From positions 3,058,501 to 3,122,500 of the forward strand of contig OZ004586.1 in NCBI GenBank assembly GCA_963924555.1: a stretch of DNA of 64,000 nt, in the 5' to 3' direction. This stretch comes from Crambe crambe (lineage: Eukaryota > Porifera > Demospongiae > Poecilosclerida > Crambeidae). Each line of letters begins with the position of its first letter. Position 1 is the first letter of the stretch. Shown here in pieces: positions 43,245-53,976 of the stretch. A program made the translations under genes and the position numbers. The notes beneath the pieces are model-generated. The model was not told the DNA's origin. It made no database searches and saw only the letters and a program-made list of their open reading frames with translations.

Positions 43245-46200
43245 CTACACCATGAACAGGATCTTATGACTGTATGTGAGCAAGATACTATACATGATTA
43301 GTATTATGAAACCAAGTGTGTCAAGGAGTCTTGCACATACTATGAATCCAACTGATGCACTGCCAGAAGTAGGAGCTGTAACAAAGAATAAACAACTTAG
43401 CTATATACACGTAGATAAACAACATCAGTAGCTAAATATCTCAACTTGCATTCACTTCAGCAATAATCACCACTTTATATATACATGTTTAGCTAAATTA
43501 AGTACATATAAGTATGCTTCAGTAATTGACAAAGATATTTAGATAGCTCATCTTGGAAATGACTTTCCCATGATATTATTCTACCATCACTAAAGTAACT
43601 CACTTGAATCTACAGGAAAATAAGCAGGCTCTCCTTGACCTATTCTTGTGTAAGCAGTGACTGTAGCAGAGACTCTTGTTTGTGGAGTCAATGATGGGAT
43701 AGTGAATGTAGTGCTCAAGTCTGAGGTGTTGACTCTGACAGTATTGTTGCCATTGACTGTGTAAGTGACTTCATAACTGATGATGACTCCATTAGGTTCT
43801 TGAGGAGGACTCCAAGTGAGCACAATGGAAGTGAACTTAGGAGTACCAGCAAGGTTAGACACAGGACCAGGAGCTATAATTATAGTAATAAGATCAATGT
43901 TATAACTCATGATGTCATGTCATGATTATATAGCTATTACTTTCTTCTTCTGTTAGAATACTGGTTTCATTAGTAAAGGGTCCAGTGCCAGCATCATTGA
44001 CTCCAGCAACTTTGAAGATGTAGTTTGTGTAAGGAGTGAGTCCACTAGTTGTGAAGGTCCTATTCACCACCACACCAGGGATCAAAGCCTCTCCCACTTC
44101 TTGGAATTCCACTGTGTAGCTAGTGATTGGACCATTGCGTTCAATGCATCTGATTAGTGTCCAGGACACACTAACACTTCTGGAAGTGATGGAGGGAGTG
44201 TTTATGTTGTTTGGGGGAGCAGTAGGTGCTGCAGCAGAATAAACAATTAGCATAACTATTAGCTATAGCTCTGTGATTTCAGTGTATGGTCATACCAGCT
44301 GCTTTTGTAGTAAACTCTTCAGTTGGTGTCAGAGTAGCATTGAATCCACTTGGTAATATCGCAGTAATCATTACATAGTAAATGCTGAATTCCTGTAGGT
44401 TAGAAAAATCTACTGTTGAAGTACCACTAGTCGTCCTGGACCTGCTATCCTCAACCATTGTACACAACTGCCTTGCATTAGTTACTCGTCTCAGTTCTAC
44501 TCTATACTCATCCATTGGGAGACTGAATGGAGGCTGGGTCCAGGATACGGTCACAGATGTGGCAGTTATTGATGAGAAAGTGATATTTATTGGCCTTCTG
44601 AAATCTGATTGAACACTCATTACATACGTAGTTCCTGATTGTACGTACATAATAATTTACATTTCCTCACCTCTTAATGTGCCACTCACAGGTCCTACTA
44701 CTATTGGAGTCCCATAAAGTGCAACCAGCCAATAAGTAACTGTACCAGGTACCTGTCCTACATCACGATTAGATGCTCCAAATAGTACTGTTAAGCCAAC
44801 ACTGAAGTCTGTAGGTCTTGCATGACCTGTTGTTATTAGGTATCCCCTACTAGGAGGATTGGGTGGTGGTGTCCAAGAGACTCTCACTCTATCTATCCCA
44901 ATCTGTCCAACCATGAAGTCAGTAGGAGTTTGCTCTGCATTTAAAGGGTAGGTTGAATGAAAAAAAAAATTTTTTTTAATATCACCAAAACCCTTTCAAG
45001 GTAGTCTATAAACTAAATATATTATAATTTTAATTCACACTATAGCACAAAAAATCATTCTTTTCAGCTAGAAATCGACATTAGACATTTACTTCCTGTT
45101 GTGGGCGGGGCTTAACGATGACGCAGATGTAGGGATTCTTTTTTTTATTTATTTATTTTTTTTTTTATTGCTTTACAGAATTATTGCTCAAAGTAACACA
45201 AAAGAATAAATGGACTTAAGGAAAGTGAATAAACTGATGGTCTGCGTTGCAGCCATTGGGAGAGTTAAAAAGAATGGGGGGATGGGAAGTGTGGAAACAA
45301 TTCATGCATGGACATAAAAAGTGAAATGAGCACACGTTTGATGGTTCAAACTTGGCCAGAAAGTTTTTGTATAGAAAATCCTGTAAGTTATGCTTGATGG
45401 TGGTTTGTGATAGTTTTAAGTCTATTGAAGGGACTGAGTTCCATAGCCTTGGAATACGAGTGAAAAATTCGTGTCTGGATGAATTTGTAGAGGTAAAGCG
45501 ATGTATCATCCTTGAAGATGTGGCAGATCTTGTCCCATGGTCACTAAATTTAACATACTTTTTGATGTCGAAATCTCTAGAGGGAGACTTCAGATTTTTG
45601 ACACATAACATTAGGTCGTTGAGTTCAAAGACGTACATGAGAGGGAAGATGCCCAGTGTTATCAGTCTTGATTTGTAATCTGAGGTAAAGTCATTAAGAA
45701 TGTATTTTGTAGCCTGACGCTGGACTCTTTCGATCTTATCTATGTCCCGCAGCAAGTAAGGTCGCCAAACCTGCGAACAGTACATTAACTGAGATCTTAC
45801 CAGGGAGATGTAGAGTGCCATTTTTTCCTTGACACATGGTCTGTGATTAAAGGTCCTTCTAAGGAGACCCAAAATTCGATAGGCTCTGGCTATGAGAAGC
45901 TCGTAGTGACACCTAAAAGACAGATTATCTGATATCACGATACCCAGATCTTTGTGAAAGTTACTAGCTTGAATTTCCTTTCCATTCAGAGTATACACTG
46001 TGGGAGTGGGAGTTGAATTATTATTGGTGAAACACCTCAATAGGACACCTTTAAACTTGAGTTTCCACTTCGCAGATTCATTTGGCCATATGCTATAAAT
46101 TATGGCAACAGATGGTAGTCTAGGTGACCATAGTTCTGGAGAAAGCACTTTAGACTCAAGTTCTTCACTAGGAAGTAGTTCAGGTGACAGCTCCCTAGCA

Positions 46201-47657
46201 CTTTCATATGCATCTTCTGAGTTTGAAGGTGCTGATGAGCCAGAAGGAGTGCATCCATTTCTCTATGAGCCTGTTACCAGTAGTGATAGGAGTGATTCAA
46301 GTGATGGTGACTCACCTAGACTTCTCAATACAGATTAGTAAGTAAACAACAGTTCAAGTGTATTGAATAGTTAGATTTTTTTTTGTTTCTCAATGTTGAA
46401 GGTGCACTTGTGGTCACTGTATGATAATACCTACAGCTATAGAATGTCTCTGCTGTAGTGAAATTACAGAAATGATGAATAAAAGATCAACAGAAGAAGT
46501 AGGGTGCATTACTCTTCACCCGGGGTTTCAAAGTGTTTGCTTGAATAGCTCCTTCAATAGCATTTTCACCATACTGCTGTCTATAGCTATAATATGCGGT
46601 TTGGAGAACCCATGTATTCAAGCAAACACTTTGAAACCCCGGGTGAAGAGTAATACACCCTACTTCTTCTGTTGATCTTTTATTCATCATTTCTGTAATT
46701 TCACTACAGCAGAGACATTCTATAGCTGTAGGCATTATCAAGTGCACCTTCAACATTGAGAAACAACAAAAAAAAAAATCAATACACTTGAACTGTTGTT
46801 TACTTACCAATCTGTATTGAGAAGTCTAGGTGAGTCACCATCACTTGAATCACTCCCTTCATCATCATCACTACTGGTAACAGGCTCATAGAGAAATGGA
46901 TGCATTCCTTCTGGCTCATCAGCACCTTCAAACTCAGAAGATGCATATGAAAGTGCTAGAGAGCTGTCACCTGAACTATTTCCTAGTGAAGAGCTTGAGT
47001 CTAAAGTGCTTTCTCCAGAACTATGGTCACCTAGACTACCATCTGTTGCCATAATTTATAGCATGTGGCCAAATGAATCCCTACGTCTGCGTCATCGTTA
47101 AGCCCCGCCCACAACAGGAAGTAAATGTCTAATGTCGATTTCTAGCTGAAAAGAGTGGGTGTTATGCTATAGTGTGAATTAAAATTGTAATATATTTAGT
47201 TTATAGACTACCTTGAAAGAGTTTTGGTGATATTTAAAAAAAAAATTTTTTTCATTCAACCTACCCTTTAAATTAACGCACCGTTTGTTAGCTAACACAC
47301 CCATTTATAGTGTAATGAGTGTAATTTCCCTAACCCCAAATAGCATGAGCTGTTGTTGTTGAATATGATACAGTGAATACTAACTAGCTAGCACCATATT
47401 ATTATGCTAGCCTTGTTCCCAGGCCTATTTTTTTTAGTGACATAGCTAGCTCACATAATTCTGATAGCTATGCATAGCAGTCTCCAAAATTAATAAACAA
47501 GATAATATTTTATTAGCATTCAATTACTACGTATAATCTGTTAATTAGCTAGCTAATATCAACAATCATAAAAATTTGCTCCTCACTCACCTTGACTGCA
47601 CACAGGCATGAGAGTGGACACAAGTCCAAGAATCAGAACTAACACACCATTCAACAT
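43245..47657 (-). CDS. Signal-FN3x4-TM receptor, copy 2
   Basis: Exons: signal 47591-47657, FN3-1 44671-44934, FN3-2 44296-44604, FN3-3 43941-44228, FN3-4 43604-43873, and TM plus short tail 43245-43375 with TAG stop. Phase-1 introns join in frame. The TM exon contains VGFIVCARLLDTLGFIILIM. Unlike copy 1, the FN3-3 donor (GTAATA) is present and FN3-1 has no insertion, so this copy looks intact. The extracellular part is four FN3 domains like those of the RPTP at 56.8-64 kb, and the cytoplasmic tail is only about 15 residues. Signalling would need a partner. The first intron carries a 2.3-kb transposon that ends six bases before the FN3-1 exon, so the branch and pyrimidine tract of that acceptor are transposon sequence. 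Confidence 0.85.
45139..46074 (-). mobile_element. 5'-truncated LINE (C-terminal reverse transcriptase region)
   Basis: The minus strand has an open frame from about 46070 to 45216 matching the end of a non-LTR reverse transcriptase: KWKLKF, then FHKDLGIVISDNLSF, LGLLRRTF, SLVRSQLMYCSQVWRPYL, IERVQRQATKYIL, and a tail with LNDLMLCVKNL and RIPRLWNSVP. This is the Jockey/CR1-like type common in animals. A T-rich tract at 45139-45172 is the poly(A) tail in this orientation. GATTC flanks both ends (45134-45138 and 46075-46079). The frame is open to its natural end, so the insertion is fairly young, but the front of ORF2 is missing and it cannot move by itself. Confidence 0.85.
46102..46547 (+). 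pseudogene. P2X7 intracellular-domain-like gene fragment, left arm
   Basis: Exon 1 at 46102-46336 encodes an acidic, serine-rich start (MATDGSLGDHSSGES, later EFEGADEPEG). After an intron, exon 2 at about 46403 reads CTCGHC, IPTAIECLCCSEI and CITLHPGFQSVCLN. The pattern C-x-CG-x-C, then ECxCC, then CIT is that of the cytoplasmic zinc-binding C-terminal domain of P2X7 receptors, also found alone in many invertebrate proteins (family knowledge). The tryptophan codon at the exon junction is TAG in this arm, so it is broken. The frame ends in the centre of the palindrome. Confidence 0.7.
46487..47052 (-). pseudogene. P2X7 intracellular-domain-like gene fragment, right arm
   Basis: Mirror copy of the left-arm gene. 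Exon 1 (46815-47052) keeps the tryptophan codon and donor. Exon 2 lacks 11 bases covering the first CGHC motif, which shifts the frame. Past that, MPTAIECLCCSEI, CITLHPGFQSVCLN and, through the palindrome centre, TWVLQTAYYSYRQQYG follow the P2X7-domain order (CIT... then HVLQ-like helix, then YR). The two arms are thus broken in different ways. Confidence 0.7.
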
Positions 47658-48697
47658 GATTACTAGTCTATCATGCATGGATGTATGAACCAGTATGACA
47701 CAAGTCTTTGTTCTATTTTGTTTCCTAATCAGTTGAAGGCTAAACTAAATATTTCATTTGGGAATTATAGTAATCAGAGACATTTGGAAAACATGAAGGG
47801 AAATTTTCTATAATTATACAAATTACACGAAATCATGACTTGAACAAGACATTTTACCATAGATGGTCATTTGACCTTTAAACTTTCTAGTTATAGCTAC
47901 TACATGATTGACACTTTTTTTTTATTTTTGCCTTTTGTGAGGCTGTGACGCTGGTATAAAAATCCAAGGCCTCTCAGCCAGAGTCTATAGTCTTTTTCGA
48001 TGCTTGTCAAACTGCTATTGGGGGACACTGTGATCATCTGCAGCAAAGATCATTAAAATTACCAAAATAATGGTGGGGATCGCTATATGTATGAACTTGT
48101 AGCTAGTGATGTCATAATTAGCTAAAAAAATTACTGCACCATGAACAGGATAATCATGTGACTGTAATTGAGCAAGATGCTACTGTACACATGGTTAGTA
48201 TTATGAAACCAACTGTGTCAAGGAGTTTTACTCCCACTATAGCTCGTTCCCAACTGATACACTGCCAGCAGGTGGTGATGTGGGAGCTGTACATGTACTT
48301 TTATACGAAGATGAGTCAAATAAAATTTGGACATAAATCTAGAAACTAGCCAAGCCAAACATATTTCAGCTGCCTACAGTGTATGTGAATGCAGGGATTG
48401 TTTTGATATGAGACGTACTGTACATAGGAAAACTTTGTTTTGCATTTGCTTGTAGCTAACTATTCATAAACTGATTGTCATTAGTATATTCATACATATC
48501 CTAGCTAACTATAGCTACATACCAATGCTAAGTGGAACATTTTAAATAAAATGTATACTCACTCCTTAATGTTTGACTTGTCATCCCTATACATAACAAC
48601 TAGCTATTCTCAACTAGCACATCAATTTTTTTGTAAGGTTAATTCTCTGTATTTGATACTTTTCTGTATGAAGTTATAACAGTGAATGAGCTTAAAC
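47658..48697. other. Upstream region of FN3 receptor copy 2, with a TM-exon relic
   Basis: 47860-47990 is similar to 14690-14795, the end of the matching block in copy 1. At about 48115-48285 (minus strand) there is a decayed copy of the family's TM exon: it starts APTSPPAGSVSVG and then meets a stop where the membrane segment should begin. It may have belonged to the receptor whose signal exon is at 50752-50818. Confidence 0.6.
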
Positions 48698-49938
48698 TCA
48701 AGGACAAGTCATAGGAAGAGCAGTAGGATTCAAAGGACAATCTGTAGAAAAAATAATTATAGGGAACAGTAGTGCCATTAAGTAGCCAACTTACCAAGAG
48801 AAATAGGTTTAGACCAAGTACCATTAATGGATGCTGTCACAGCTCGCACCTGCCAAAAAAAAAAACAAAAAAAATCACACACACACAAAAGAGGTAACCC
48901 ATGTCTTTTTCTTTTTATCATAACTTTTGTAGTACTTCATCTAAATTTACATACGTACTATGAATTTTGCATCTCCACTCTTCAAATTGTCCTCCTTCAC
49001 AGCATGAAAGAGTTCATCCCTGTTCTTTCTGACCACCAGCACACTTTCATTTTTACCAGGAAGGGAAAAGGAGATATGATATCCAGTGATCACCCCATAT
49101 GCTCTAGAGGGAGCCTTCCATACAATCACAGAACAAAATGAAGTGACATTTCGAGGAGCTTGTGCACCTAATGACAATGCCAATCACATGTATACGATTA
49201 GAAAAGGTTCCGTGACCCTTCTTCAATTAATATCGTTTTAAGTTCCCCCCCCCCCCCACACACACACACACACACTGCATTTAATAAAGAACTTTCACTT
49301 AAGAATGCATAATAGCCTTGAGTTATTTAATAAGAACTTACGTACATATATCTCCTGTGAAATAACTTACGTATATCTCCTGTGACACCTGATACCTCAC
49401 ACCTCCTCCTTTGTTCCCCTTCTGGGTCCTGGTCACTCACTCCATTGTGCACTGTCATTCTAATGGTGTAGTTGATCAGAGGCCTCAGTCCTGACACACT
49501 GTACTGCACTACAGAAGAGTCCTTAATGAAAGGGTTGCGATTATGACGTGTGAAATTCTCAGGGATGTCAGGGTTGCTATAGTAGATATAGTAGTGGTAA
49601 TTGTCCCTTCCTGTAATTAAGGGTTGATCCCATCTGACAGTGATGGTGTTGGCTCTGGTTCTTGGATGATACACTCTCAAGTTGCGACATGCAGATGGTG
49701 GTCCTGGAGTGAAGAAGAAACTAACCACTAAAGAAACTAACCACTACACTTGTAACCAGGCTACTCTGAAGCTTACTTGTGCAGGGGATGTGAATAGCCT
49801 CCAGGAGATTTCTGTAGTAACCTTGGAGACACAGACAGACATGGCTATTTTGGGAAGTACTGATACTGTTTGGGGGGCAAGGTCTACAAATGATGGCTCT
49901 ATTGGAGGTCTCAGCGAAATAGGAACCAATAGGACAGT
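48698..49938 (-). CDS. Eph-receptor-like ectodomain fragment (cysteine-rich + FN3 + FN3)
   Basis: Exons: 49777-49938, 49371-49703, 48959-49167, 48795-48849 and 48698-48741 with a TGA stop. Phases match. Exon 1 encodes a GCC2/GCC3-type cysteine-rich module (DCPIGSYFAE, CRPCPPNS, CLCLQGYYRN), and the junction with exon 2 reads CTRPPSACRNLRVY, the hallmark join between the cysteine-rich region and first FN3 of Eph receptors. Exon 2 is FN3-1 (TITVRWDQP, later YSVSGLRPLINYTIRM). Exons 3-4 are FN3-2 (APRNVTSF, GVITGYHISFS, VRAVTASINGTWSKP). The last exon adds only DCPLNPTALPMTCP and a stop: no TM or kinase. The ligand-binding front is missing. A signal exon of matching phase lies at 50752-50818. 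It is either a secreted chimera or a gene fragment. Confidence 0.75.
49245..49275. repeat. Poly-C followed by (CA)n
   Basis: A simple-sequence tract in the intron between the two Eph-like FN3 exons. Confidence 0.9.
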
Positions 49939-50249
49939 CTGAAAGGGCAAGACTTGCATTACAGTAGCTATAGCATAATGTTAGCTATGTACAATTATTT
50001 ATAGAGAACCATAAAAAGAATTAAGGAACAAGGATGAAGTCGATATTACAGAAGAATGGAGAGGAATGTGGGTACATCACCTTGCCCAAAAATTTGACTT
50101 CATCCTTCAATAATCTCACCCATTCACCAACTCAGTCATTCCTACGTACATCACCTTCATTTATTTCAATAAATAGGTTATTTTTTCCATTACTAACAAC
50201 ATGTAGCTAATACGTATTATGATTATTAAGTTAGCTACATACTTTCTTC

Positions 50250-50535
50250 TTCTGTCAGAATACTGATTACATTAGAAAAGGAGCATCATTGACTCCAGCA
50301 ACTCTGAATGTGTAGTTTGTGTGAGGAGTGAGTCCACTAGCTGTGAAGATCCTATCCACCACCACACCAGGGATCAGACCCCCTCCCACTTCTTGGAGTT
50401 CCACTGTATAGCTAGTGATTGGACCATTACGTTCAATGGATCTGATCTGTGTCCAAAACAGACTGATACGTACTTCTAGAGGTAGTGGAGAACCTTTCTA
50501 ATCATGAGGTCAGTAGGAGCTTGCTCTGCATGCAT
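50250..50535 (-). pseudogene. Fused relic of FN3-1 and FN3-3 exons
   Basis: The first 40 bp (around 50495-50530) match the start of FN3-1 of the local receptor family (EQAPTDLMIRK) and then jump straight into FN3-3 (VQSLAIQWNS-type frame shifts, LTQTTHSEL). The piece between is deleted and the frame is lost. It lies between the signal exon at 50752 and the Eph-like exons. Confidence 0.7.
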
Positions 50536-50751
50536 AATAAACCTATTGAAGAATATATTTTGGTGTCTGTATTCCTATTCCTCACATGAGCAGTGGTCAC
50601 TATCAGTAGTGAAATGGACACATTTAACTGATTCATGCATCATGCAATCATGGCTGAATCGTCATTATCTGTGATAATTGTCCATACATGTAGCTATAGT
50701 GGACTAGTTAATGGTATTTCTTATACATACCCAACTAGTGCACTTACTTAC

Positions 50752-50818
50752 CTTGACTCTGTACCAATGAGAGAGTGGATACAAGTCCAAGTGTTAGAAG
50801 TAGTACACTGTTCAACAT
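50752..50818 (-). CDS. Signal-peptide exon of the FN3 receptor family
   Basis: A 67-bp exon starting MLNSVLLLTLGLVST and ending QSQ plus one base, with donor GTAAGT (phase 1). It is nearly identical to the signal exons at 14315-14378, 47591-47657 and 56078-56144. Its own FN3 exons are destroyed (relic at 50250-50535). The next intact phase-1 exon downstream is the Eph-like cysteine-rich exon ending at 49938, so splicing to it would be in frame and give a secreted protein. Whether that happens cannot be seen from DNA. Confidence 0.7.
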
Positions 50819-51411
50819 AATGATCAATAACCTACTCCTAACAACTACATACAAAGCAAGGAATTAAAGGAGCACACTAGTCAGTCTTCTTTAAAAAAAA
50901 AACCAACTTCAGTAGCTAGCTACATAATACATGTATGTAATAGCTACATATTATTAGCTTTGTCTAGCTACAAACATACTTTAAATTCGGGAACAGAGTT
51001 ACCTGGTATGTTGTATAACATTAAGAAATGGTTGATAGCTAAGTGTTTCAAACAAGCTGTTGGCCAACTCCACCATGCAGGAGTTGGCTTTGGTCAGGAT
51101 TTCTGTACTTAGATCTCTGCTGTGTGATACCACATGCAAGGCCACATTTTCACGTACATGCAGCTACAAACTGTTTCAAATTTGCACTTCAAGTATATAG
51201 TTGTGTCTCATTCATACTTGATCACTCATAGGCATCTAGATTTCCACAGAGAATTATATGTACATATTGGTACTGATAGATAATTATGGTACAGTAAAGA
51301 AGGGTGCAGCTATTAACAGTGTCCATCATGAATACAGAGATTGAAATAGTTCTAACTACATAAAAATGTACAGCTTTGTACATACATTATAAAATGATTG
51401 GCTGCATGTAG
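50819..51411. other. Intergenic DNA, nothing recognised
   Basis: AT-rich with scattered AGCT/ACGT words. Open frames here are short and have no domain or splice context. Confidence 0.5.
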
Positions 51412-52375
51412 CTATATCACTCCACAAAAAGAGTTAGAAGACATCTTCATCATTTCTTGCTCCATTAGCACAAACCCGCACTTCAATATCACTGGTAATC
51501 TCCTGTGACAGATCTTTATGAAACGATGGCTTCCCCTCTCTTTCACAGCAGGTGGAGAGTCTCCCACATTCTTTGCCATCCCACAGAGGGTCTTCCTTGT
51601 AGTAACAGTTAGTAGCAGTAGTGCGACTGCCAGTCTCACAGAAGAAATCGTTTCCAATAAACTCTGGAATCAAGCCAGTGAAGGCAACATGTGATTTAGA
51701 GTTAGCACATGGACAAGAATAACAATTATTCTCAGGAACTTCATCAAGTCCAGCTGCAAATGTTGCCTGGGAAAACTGTTGTGGGTAATACTAACACCAT
51801 CCAAATATAAATCATCAATAGTGTGACCTTGGTTATGTTAAAATGGACCAAAACCATCCGGAGAATAGTATTGAACACCAATTACTTGACCACACACTTT
51901 TGAGAATTGTATTGCATGGGTGGAGAGCTTAGCAGATGAGCATCCACTACTCAGTCTTTCGACACAGACTCTTAGAAGTGACTTTCTCTAGTCCAGCAGG
52001 ACAACTGGAGCTGGTTTTGGTCATGTTGACATTGGCCACTCTCATCCACACTCCCTCCCCACAGGGTGCATCTCCCATGTGGCAGTACACATGGACAGGA
52101 CCCGAGTCCTCCTGGATCCAGTAGTAATCAGATTCTGCCTCTGGCTTGAGGTCAGCTATCTGCTGGCACGAGGCTGCACTATAGGCTGGGATGTTTCCTA
52201 TGTGTTGGGTGGAGACCTCATTCACAATGTTTTCGATGTTCTACAGCAATGCCTTGCTGCTGCACACTCGATGAGCTAGGGAGTTATCAGGGAGAGGGGA
52301 CGCATTCACCACCAAATTAGGCTGGAGGAAACTAAGACAGAAAGCAATTTGAAGGATTTTTGTTGAAAAAGCCAT
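51412..52375 (-). pseudogene. Fibrinogen-like secreted protein, decayed
   Basis: It starts with a signal peptide at 52375 (MAFSTKILQIAFCLSFLQ). The body follows an invertebrate fibrinogen-related module: SCQQIADL, YYWIQEDSGPVHVYCHMGD, GEGVWMRVANVNMT, CPAGLE, then SSGCSSAKLSTHAIQFSKVCG, SPDGFGPF, IDDLYLDGVSITHN, FIGNDFFCETGS, DPLWDGKECG, STCC and IEVRVCANG. It has no introns. Against this order there is an in-frame TAG after SSKALL, a shift after LCRKTE, a stop after DGFGPF and a further shift before the FAAGLD-type segment. At least four lesions mean it is not expressed as a full protein. The family is often lectin-like and secreted; a function for this copy is not claimed. Confidence 0.7.
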
Positions 52376-52509
52376 TTAGCCAGCTAAATAAATGCAATGT
52401 CTCTATGTAAATGCAAATTCGCAAGTCATAATTTTATGCTCCAGCATTTACTAAATAACAACTATGAATAGCTACGTACAGTATAGCACAGCTTTTATAG
52501 AAATATTTT

Positions 52510-53130
52510 ATTTACTCCAATCAGGTCAAAGGGTGATTGCTATGTAGCTATGTAGGAATGGCCATTCCAAGAAATTGCACTCTCTCGATGATTATAGATA
52601 CACATAGAAATCAGGGTACGCGGTTCACCAGGCTTGAGCTCATATGAGCTATGATAAATACATCTACATTACGTAAAGCTATAATACTTAATTGCCATAT
52701 ACCTTTTATAGCAAAAATTCACTATGTATTATAGGATTAGGGTTCATAGTACACATCTGTAATTAGAAGAGCTAATTCCCTAATGCATGAGTTAATAGCC
52801 ATAACAATCTTACTTAGGTTCACTCCAATCAGGTCAAACAGTGGTAGCTACGTATGCTTTAATAAAATGGCCATTCCAAGAATTTACTCTCTTTCTTTCT
52901 CTATGATTGTAGACATAGAAATCAGGGTTCACTATAGGATTGAGTTCATATGAACTATGATAAACACATCCATTACGTAGCTATAGTGATCAAGTTTACT
53001 TGCACATGCAAGTGACCAAATTATACCGGTAGCTACTTTTTAAAGCAAAAATCCACAATAGCTATAGCTCTATAGGATCAGGGTTCATAGTACACATCTG
53101 TAATTTCCAATTGCTTGGGTTCATAGCCAT
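52510..53130. repeat. Tandem duplication of about 300 bp
   Basis: CACTCCAATCAGGTCAAA..., AATGGCCATTCCAAGAA... and the stretch around CATAGAAATCAGGGT occur twice in the same order, at about 52510-52790 and 52815-53130, with moderate divergence. Noncoding. Confidence 0.75.
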
Positions 53131-53616
53131 AACAATCAGTAGCTAAAGTTAACAGTGCATGCCAAGGTTTCACCATGTATGCTGCTAACCAAAGAGTAAC
53201 TTTATTGAAATCAATCAACTATATTGTAGCTACATAGCTATAGCTAGTATTGACTAGTAACTATTACGTATGTAGGCTAATGCATAGCACTACAATATGC
53301 ATTAGCTACATACATGGCTATAGACATACAATAAATATACACCTAAAACTAGTGGCTATAGCTACATTGTTTGAGGTTTATGAAATTACAGCATATTCCG
53401 GCTCTGATGGAGTAAACTGTGGTTGTTGTTTCAATGGAAAATGTTGATATATATGCCACACAAGTATCCATTTCTATATCCTCAACAGTTTGTCTACAAA
53501 GAAGAATATTGATGATTATAGCAAAAAATTATATGTACCTTAATAATTAGAGACATCATGAGTTCATTCTAAACTTCACTACTTGGTACCCCTAAGTCAC
53601 ACACATCATCAGCATA

Positions 53617-53810
53617 AGGTAAAGTGGGGTTATTCCGAATGGTGGAGTAATTCCGAACGGTTAAAACATTTTCAAAACTTCTCGAGCTTATGAGCTCTAT
53701 TTTGAAAGATATGGCTATAGTCCTCCAACATTGAGCTTAGAAGTCTAAGTAATCAGAAATACTTGAACGGTTCAGAATTACCTGCCATTCGGAATAGCCC
53801 TGCTTTACCT
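53617..53810. mobile_element. MITE with AGGTAAAGTGGGG ends
   Basis: The left end AGGTAAAGTGGGGTTATTCC and right end GGAATAGCCCTGCTTTACCT are inverse with a few mismatches. TA lies on both sides, which fits a Tc1/mariner-type target. The repeat CCGAA...TTCGG continues the pairing inward. No gene. Confidence 0.7.
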
Positions 53811-53976
53811 TACATGCCAAGAAAACAATCCCACTACACCAATAATGGACACACTTGAGCCATTTAAAATGGTTAGTGCTCACTCTATATCTTTATCCTT
53901 ATGATTACTGTGACGCTTTCTGCATCTGCAAACCAAAAGTTATCATGATCACAAGGACATTGAACATTAGAGTTAA

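Larger units (their letters stand above)
44945..47277. mobile_element. Palindromic TTAA-flanked element carrying a P2X7-type domain
   Basis: The element starts AGGGTAGGTTGAATG and ends with its inverse. It is flanked by TTAA on both sides (44941-44944 and 47278-47281), the target of Kolobok and piggyBac elements. The arms (44945-45138 plus 46080-46547, and 46615-47277) are near-perfect inverted copies around a 67-bp centre. Each arm carries the 5' end of the same spliced gene pointing inward. The arms meet head to head, so the whole is a foldback made from two copies of one end of a larger element. A LINE fragment (45139-46074) interrupts the left arm. Kolobok-like is my preferred family from TTAA; no transposase is present. 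Confidence 0.8.
52376..53976. other. Intergenic DNA between the fibrinogen-like relic and the FN3x5 receptor
   Basis: Contains the 300-bp tandem duplication and one MITE at about 53617-53810. No gene is recognised; the duplicated sequence could be an old transposon pair, but no ends were found. Confidence 0.5.

Noticed and set aside
48639-48824. Hydrophobic minus-strand frame as a TM exon for the Eph-like gene
   Set aside because: It crosses the donor after SKPISL; the in-phase acceptor at 48741 uses another frame and stops after 14 residues.
49744-49959. Minus-strand open frame rich in V, S and P as a separate protein
   Set aside because: It is the wrong frame of the Eph-like cysteine-rich exon; the neighbouring frame shows the paired CP/CC/GYYR pattern and joins the next exon in phase.
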